27,502 nt of DNA from an uncultured beta proteobacterium (lineage in GTDB: Bacteria > Pseudomonadota > Gammaproteobacteria > Burkholderiales > SG8-39), in contig CADEDU010000007.1 in NCBI GenBank assembly GCA_902826155.1, forward strand, positions 44,368-71,869, read 5' to 3'. Position 1 is the first letter of the stretch, and each line of letters starts with the position of its first letter. This document shows, piece after piece, positions 23,283 through 27,502 of the stretch. The position numbers and the translations under genes were made by a program. Below the pieces are notes generated by a model. It saw nothing but the letters and a program-made list of their open reading frames with translations. It was not told the DNA's origin and did not search any database.

Positions 23283-24326
23283 ATGGAATACCAGATCACG
23301 CTCAAACCGAGCGGTCGCACCTTCAAGGTTCCCGCCGGCGCGAGCATCCTACGAACCGGTCTGGAAGCCGGGCTGATGATGCCGTACAGCTGCCGGCAAG
23401 GCGTGTGTCGCACCTGCCGCGGCACCATCGTCGAAGGCAAGGTCGACTACGGCGAGGTGCACGCGCACTACCTGCCCGATGCCGACAAAGCCAAAGGCTA
23501 TGCGCTGCTGTGCCAGGCCACGCCGCTGTCGGACCTGGTGATCGAAGTCACCGAGCTCGATGCGGCCGGCGGCATCAAGCCGAAGATCTTCCCGTGCCGG
23601 GTGATGAAGATCGACAGGCCCGCCCCCGACGTGGCAATCCTCAGCCTGCGCCTGCCGATGAACGACAACATGGTGTTCCTCGCCGGTCAGTACGTCGAGA
23701 TCTTGCTGAAGGAAGGCAGGCGGCGCGCCTACTCGATCGCCACCACGCCCGCCAGCGAAGGCACGATCGATCTCGAACTGCACGTGCGGCACACGCCGGG
23801 CGGCGTGTTCACCGATCACGTGTTCGGCGCGATGAAAGAGCGCGAGCTGCTGCGCTTCGAAGGGCCGCTGGGCACGTTCTATCTGCGCGAAGACAGCACC
23901 AAGCCGATCGTGTTCCTGGCGAGCGGCACCGGCTTCGCGCCGATTAAATCGATGATCCAGTACGCGTTCCGCAAGAAGCTCGATGAGCAGCGGCCGATGG
24001 TGCTGTACTGGGGTTGCCGCACGCGTGCCGATCTGTATCAGCTCGATCTGCCCACGGCGTGGGCCGCCGAACATCCGAACTTCAAGTTCGTGCCGGTGCT
24101 TTCCGATGCCACGCCCGCCTGCGCCTGGACCGGCCGCACCGGTTTCGTCCATCGGGCGGTGATGGAGGATTTTCCCGATCTCTCGGGACACCAGGTCTAT
24201 GCATGCGGCGCACCGGTGATGGTCGATGCCGCCAGCAAGGATTTCACCACGCAGGGCCGGCTGCCCGAAGACGAATTCTTCGCCGATTCGTTCCTCACCG
24301 AGGCCGACAAGGCCGCCGTCCGCTGA
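23283..24326 (+). CDS. 2Fe-2S ferredoxin / FAD / NAD(P)H oxidoreductase, likely monooxygenase reductase
   Basis: A 347-residue electron-transfer protein. An N-terminal plant-type 2Fe-2S domain has C37, C42, C45 and C77 in the C-x4-C-x2-C...C arrangement. It is followed by an FAD-binding barrel with RRAYSIATTP (147-156) and an NAD domain with GTGFAP (215-220) and YACGAP (306-311). This order (ferredoxin first) matches reductases of toluene/benzoate-type oxygenases, HsaB-like partners and CDP-6-deoxy-glucoseen reductases. The start is ATG 23283; the longer open frame from 23190 adds residues unlike the family. It would pass NADH electrons to flavin or directly to the oxygenase encoded upstream. 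An iron-sulphur reductase with a group D flavin oxygenase is a little unusual, since most such partners are small flavin reductases. Confidence 0.9.
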   Translation: MEYQITLKPSGRTFKVPAGASILRTGLEAGLMMPYSCRQGVCRTCRGTIVEGKVDYGEVHAHYLPDADKAKGYALLCQATPLSDLVIEVTELDAAGGIKPKIFPCRVMKIDRPAPDVAILSLRLPMNDNMVFLAGQYVEILLKEGRRRAYSIATTPASEGTIDLELHVRHTPGGVFTDHVFGAMKERELLRFEGPLGTFYLREDSTKPIVFLASGTGFAPIKSMIQYAFRKKLDEQRPMVLYWGCRTRADLYQLDLPTAWAAEHPNFKFVPVLSDATPACAWTGRTGFVHRAVMEDFPDLSGHQVYACGAPVMVDAASKDFTTQGRLPEDEFFADSFLTEADKAAVR

Positions 24327-24408
24327 GAGGCGACGCGCCGTTCCCGCGCAAACTCATTCGAACTCACGGCAAACCAGACAGCACGCCGTACCAACCGAGG
24401 AGACCACC

Positions 24409-24948
24409 ATGGCCAGCACCGCCGAGCTTATCCAGGACCCGATCGTCGAACCCGCCAACAAGCAATCGGTCATCAAGCCGTACGTGCTCTCGCACGGCAC
24501 GCTCGAGTGCTTCAACCTGAAGGATTCACGCACGTTTTACGAGGAGTTCCTCGGACTGGAGTGCGTGCGCCACGCCAAGCCGGCGATGGCGGTGCGCTGC
24601 GGCCTGAAGTTCCACATCGTCTGCGTTGAAGTCGGCAGTGCCGTCCATCCGTGCAACGTGCTCAACCACTGGGGCGTCGACGTGCAGTCGAAAGAGGCGG
24701 TCGACGAAGCGCACCAGGCGGCCCTCAAGTTCAAGGAGAAATACAAGATCCGCCAGGTGCTGCCGCCGGTGTCGCAGCACGGCGTGTACTCGTTCTATCT
24801 CGAGGATCTCGACCACAACTGGTGGGAGATCCAGCACTACTCGAGCTTCCAGCACGACGACCTGTTCGATTTCGGTGATCGTTTCGCGATGGACGACGGC
24901 GCCGATCTGAAGGAACTGAAGGAGCTCAACATCAAGACGACGCAGTAG
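24409..24948 (+). CDS. small VOC-family protein
   Basis: A 179-residue single VOC (glyoxalase-fold) domain. Candidate metal ligands are the His in LSHGTLECFNL, the His in LNHWGVDV and the Glu in NWWEIQHY, spaced as in Fe(II)-type VOC enzymes. ACCGAGGAGACC ahead of ATG 24409 is a good ribosome binding site. It follows the reductase by 82 bases and is followed 15 bases later by the FAH-family hydrolase gene, so these two are probably co-translated or at least co-transcribed. It might be an alternative dioxygenase, a methylmalonyl-CoA epimerase-like isomerase, or a ring-fission product handling protein. It is clearly different in length and sequence from the VOC pair on the other arm. Confidence 0.85.
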   Translation: MASTAELIQDPIVEPANKQSVIKPYVLSHGTLECFNLKDSRTFYEEFLGLECVRHAKPAMAVRCGLKFHIVCVEVGSAVHPCNVLNHWGVDVQSKEAVDEAHQAALKFKEKYKIRQVLPPVSQHGVYSFYLEDLDHNWWEIQHYSSFQHDDLFDFGDRFAMDDGADLKELKELNIKTTQ

Positions 24949-24963
24949 CGGACGGCGGCCTGC

Positions 24964-25890
24964 GTGTTCGCTCTGGCCACCATCGCCCGCGGCAAAGGTT
25001 CGGTTGCCGCGTTGCGCGTCGATCAGCGCTTCTGGCCGATCGCAGCGAGCGCGCGTGCGGCAAGCATCGCCGGCCTGGAAGGCGCGCTGATCGATCTGTT
25101 CGCCGACTGGCCGCGCACCTGGCCGCGGTTGAAGCGCCTGGCCCGCGCCATCGAACTGGGCAAGGTGCCACGGCGCGTCGCCGTCGACGTGCTACAGGCC
25201 AGCGTGCAAACACCGCTGCAGTTCCCGCGCAAGGCGTACTGCGTCGGCGCCAACTACGCCGACCATCTCGAGGAGATGAACGCCGCGCATCTCATCAAGA
25301 AGGTGCCGGGCGTGCCGCCGTTCTTTTTCATGCGTCCGCCTTCGTCGAACATCGTCGGCCCCGGCAAGACCGTGCATATCCCGCCGGGTTGCAACAACTT
25401 CGACTGGGAAGCGGAGATGGTGGTGGTGTTCGGCAAAGGCGGCCGCAACATCGCGCCGAAAGACGCGCTCGATCACATCGCCGGCTACACGCTCGGCATC
25501 GACTTCACCGCGCGCGATCTGTTCGTCGCACCGGACTCGTTCTTCAAGTTCAACTTCACGCTGGGCAAGTGCCAGGACACCACTGGCCCGGTCGGTCCGA
25601 CGATCGTGCCCAAGGCATTCGTCGATGGCGAGGATCTGGCGTTCTCGCTGTCGGTGAATGGCGCGCGCAAGCAGCACACGTCCACGGCGAAGATGATCTA
25701 CTCGCTGGCCGAGCAGATCGCCGGCGTGAGCCGCGCGATCGCGATCGAACCCGGTGATGTGATGTTCACCGGCTCACCGGCGGGCGTGGGCATGCCGCGC
25801 GGCGAGCGGCTCAAGCCCGGCGATCGCGTGAATGTGTCCAACGATGCGATCGGCGCGATGGAAGTGGTGATCCAGGCGCCGCGCAAGTAG
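24964..25890 (+). CDS. fumarylacetoacetate hydrolase (FAH) family protein
   Basis: A 308-residue member of the FAH superfamily, which includes HpaG/HpcE-type decarboxylases, acylpyruvate hydrolases and 2-keto-4-pentenoate hydratases. Conserved features are GANYADHLEE (95-104), the metal-binding E149 and E151 in DWEAEMVVVFGKG, D180 in LGIDFTARD, and GDVMFTGSPAGVG (264-276). The start is GTG 24964, only 15 bases after the VOC gene; no other start gives a normal N-terminal domain. Ring-cleaved products from extradiol dioxygenases are classical substrates, so this enzyme probably splits or decarboxylates the ring-opened acid. It is the last gene of the rightward arm and ends 14 bases from the convergent SDR gene. 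Confidence 0.9.
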   Translation: MFALATIARGKGSVAALRVDQRFWPIAASARAASIAGLEGALIDLFADWPRTWPRLKRLARAIELGKVPRRVAVDVLQASVQTPLQFPRKAYCVGANYADHLEEMNAAHLIKKVPGVPPFFFMRPPSSNIVGPGKTVHIPPGCNNFDWEAEMVVVFGKGGRNIAPKDALDHIAGYTLGIDFTARDLFVAPDSFFKFNFTLGKCQDTTGPVGPTIVPKAFVDGEDLAFSLSVNGARKQHTSTAKMIYSLAEQIAGVSRAIAIEPGDVMFTGSPAGVGMPRGERLKPGDRVNVSNDAIGAMEVVIQAPRK

Positions 25891-25904
25891 CGCCGCCGCA
25901 ACGA

Positions 25905-26684
25905 TCAGCGCTTCGCGATATCCGCGCCGCCCAGGAAGATCCGGTTCCAGGTCGGGCTGATCAGCATCTCGTTCACGCACACGCGCGGCGGCATCTCGGC
26001 GATGAAGCGAATCGCGCGCCCGAGGTCTTCGGGCTGCATCATCCGCTCCAGCTCTTCCTTGGCCGGCGGCACCGGACGATTGGTCATGATCGGCGTGTTC
26101 GCCTCGCCCGGCATGATGCATGTGGCGCGCAGGCCGTTCACGCACTCCTCCATGTTGAAGTCGTGGGTGAGCGCGACCACCGCGTGCTTGGTGGCGTTGT
26201 AGGCCGGACCGGTGAGATACGCCGCATGCCGCCCGGCCCACGATGACACGTTGATGATCACGCCGTCGCGCTGCGAGCGCATCGTGGGCAGCACCGCATG
26301 CATGCAATAGAGCATGCCGTTGAGGTTCACATCGACGATCTGCCGCCAGCCCTCGACCTCCACGTTCTTCCAGAAACGCTTCGGCAGGTTGATGCCGGCG
26401 CTGTTCACCAGGATGTCGAGCCGCTTGTGGCGGCCGATGATCGCCTCGGCCACGCGCTTGACCGCTGCCGGATCGGCCACGTCGAGCACGTGCGCCTCAC
26501 CTCGCGCGCCCGCCGCTTCGATCCGCCTGACGGTCTCATCGAGCTCGTTGCGGCGCCGGCCCGATACCGCGATCGTCGCCCCGGCCGCCGCGAGAGCTTC
26601 GGCGCCTGCGCGGCCGATGCCCGTGCCGCCACCCGTGATCCATGCCACCTTCCCCGTCAAAGCGCCCGTCGTCAAAGTGCTCAC
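25905..26684 (-). CDS. short-chain dehydrogenase/reductase (SDR)
   Basis: A 259-residue classical SDR. The Rossmann motif TGGGTGIG is at 17-24, NSAG at 94-97, the catalytic Ser in NVSSWAG (about 147-148), and Y162 and K166 in YNATK. The start is GTG 26684: GGAGG lies five bases upstream on the minus strand; the open frame extends to another GTG at 26696, but that would overlap the ribosome binding site. It is convergent with the FAH gene, 14 bases apart, and may not share its regulation. It probably oxidises or reduces a hydroxy/keto intermediate; cofactor preference is unclear, although the G-R-R-R-N after beta-2 would favour NADP. Confidence 0.9.
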   Translation of the reverse strand: MSTLTTGALTGKVAWITGGGTGIGRAGAEALAAAGATIAVSGRRRNELDETVRRIEAAGARGEAHVLDVADPAAVKRVAEAIIGRHKRLDILVNSAGINLPKRFWKNVEVEGWRQIVDVNLNGMLYCMHAVLPTMRSQRDGVIINVSSWAGRHAAYLTGPAYNATKHAVVALTHDFNMEECVNGLRATCIMPGEANTPIMTNRPVPPAKEELERMMQPEDLGRAIRFIAEMPPRVCVNEMLISPTWNRIFLGGADIAKR

Positions 26685-26738
26685 TGGTGCCTCCACCCGG
26701 CGCCTCGCGCCGCAAGTTGTTCACATCGATCGATCGAA

Positions 26739-26759
26739 GCTCGGTGCCCGCCACCGAGC
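26739..26759. other. perfect 8-bp inverted repeat in the divergent SDR/hypothetical region
   Basis: GCTCGGTG and CACCGAGC form a perfect eight-pair stem around CCCGC. It lies 54 bases upstream of the SDR start and 109 bases before the hypothetical gene. No T-run is present on either side, so a protein-binding dyad or leader structure is more likely than a terminator. The rest of 26685-26868 shows no other clear signal apart from an ATCGATCGATCG run just beside it. Confidence 0.45.
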
Positions 26760-26868
26760 CCGCCAAGGGCTTCCTCGCGCCGAGCGCGCGCAACGATTCC
26801 AATGTCGTGCACAACCACGTTGCGCTTCGCTCGAACGAACCGCAGCACCGCCATCGGGGAGCGCACAC

Positions 26869-27489
26869 ATGGGTCGCGCAGGCAAGATACTCGTCTTCAT
26901 CCTAGCATTCGGCGCCGTGTCGGTTCTCACGCGCACCGCGCTCGATTCGTACAGCAAGCGCAAGGCCGTGGCCAAGGCCGAGCAGGCACTCGATCAGCTC
27001 AAGAAGGATGCAGCATCGAAGCATCCCAACGCGACGGCCTCCGAAGCGATGCAACGCGAAGCCTCCGCGCAGATGAGCAGCAATCTCGCCGCGCAGAGCA
27101 GCGACCGCAAGCGCCTGGAGACGGCTGCCGGCAACTTCATGGGTTTCTATCTGGTCAACGTGCGTGAGCGCGACGAGTACTGCCGTGAGCGCGGCGTCGA
27201 CATCGGCCCGTTCGTCGCGGCGTTCCAGCGCGGCCACACCAACGAACTGGGCAAGGCGCGCGACGCGCTGGCCGGCACGGCGTTCGGTGAAGACGAGCTC
27301 TACAAGCGACTCAAGCCGCAGCTCACGTCGGTGATCGCGCAGGACATGCAGGACATCGCCGCGCAGAACAAGATCTCGGTCAAGCAGGCTTGCGAACTTG
27401 TCGCCGAGAACGGCGCATCGCTTGCGGCCGAGATGCATCTGTCGAAGGCGCAGCCGGCGGTGCATCGCGCGCTGATCGGTGCGCGCTGA
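26869..27489 (+). CDS. hypothetical single-pass membrane protein
   Basis: A 206-residue protein I do not recognise. One hydrophobic segment at about residues 6-22 is probably an uncleaved signal anchor; the remainder is helical, charged and rich in alanine, lysine and glutamine, with likely coiled coil at 30-90. It contains two cysteines (in EYCRERG and KQACELV). GGGGAG nine bases before ATG 26869 supports the start. Much of the protein should lie in the periplasm if the anchor is N-in. No neighbour on this strand remains in the window, so context gives no clue beyond the divergent SDR. Confidence 0.7.
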   Translation: MGRAGKILVFILAFGAVSVLTRTALDSYSKRKAVAKAEQALDQLKKDAASKHPNATASEAMQREASAQMSSNLAAQSSDRKRLETAAGNFMGFYLVNVRERDEYCRERGVDIGPFVAAFQRGHTNELGKARDALAGTAFGEDELYKRLKPQLTSVIAQDMQDIAAQNKISVKQACELVAENGASLAAEMHLSKAQPAVHRALIGAR

Positions 27490-27502
27490 TCGCGCCACGC
27501 TG

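Overview
This 27.5 kb window is GC-rich chromosomal DNA, very probably from a betaproteobacterium of the Burkholderiales type. That placement is an inference from the codon bias, the TRAP transporter beside a CoA ligase, and the aromatic-degradation style of the gene content; no rRNA or tRNA gene is present to confirm it. Coding density is high. No gap between genes exceeds 300 bases; the longest are 16779-17063, 4439-4677 and 21615-21851. I see no insertion sequence, integrase, CRISPR array or tRNA.

Layout. (1) 7-4438: a PaaK-like CoA ligase (minus) diverges from a complete TRAP transporter (DctP, DctQ, DctM), consistent with uptake and CoA activation of an organic, perhaps aromatic, acid. 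(2) 4678-8845: a tight unit of di-haem cytochrome c peroxidase, membrane histidine kinase and a two-receiver response regulator with no DNA-binding output. (3) 9011-14530: a 1839-residue protein that joins two complete alpha/beta-hydrolase domains, a glycine-rich macro/M17-like domain, a CHAT caspase-like protease and a helical repeat tail. This is the most unusual gene in the window. (4) 14588-17537: a CaiB/BaiF CoA-transferase, two tandem cupins followed by the decayed 3' end of a third, and a small lipoprotein.

(5) 17556-25890: a divergent catabolic locus. Leftward: marR, Fe-dependent alcohol dehydrogenase/maleylacetate reductase family, two tandem type I extradiol dioxygenase-like VOC proteins (80% identical over 290 residues by hand count), and a DUF1330 protein. 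Rightward: acyl-CoA-dehydrogenase-fold flavin monooxygenase, its 2Fe-2S/FAD/NAD reductase, a small VOC protein and an FAH-family hydrolase. Together these could hydroxylate a phenolic ring, cleave it next to the hydroxyls and process the ring-opened acid. The marR/monooxygenase intergenic region holds two palindromes of the form TTGCA-N2-TGCAA, each overlapping the likely -35 box of one of the two divergent promoters, so the MarR protein probably controls both arms. (6) 25905-27489: an SDR oxidoreductase (minus) and an unrecognised single-pass membrane protein (plus).

The best candidates for something new are the dual-hydrolase/CHAT protein, the receiver/pseudo-receiver regulator tied to a periplasmic peroxidase, and the symmetric MarR operator arrangement with a 27-bp tandem repeat in the leader.
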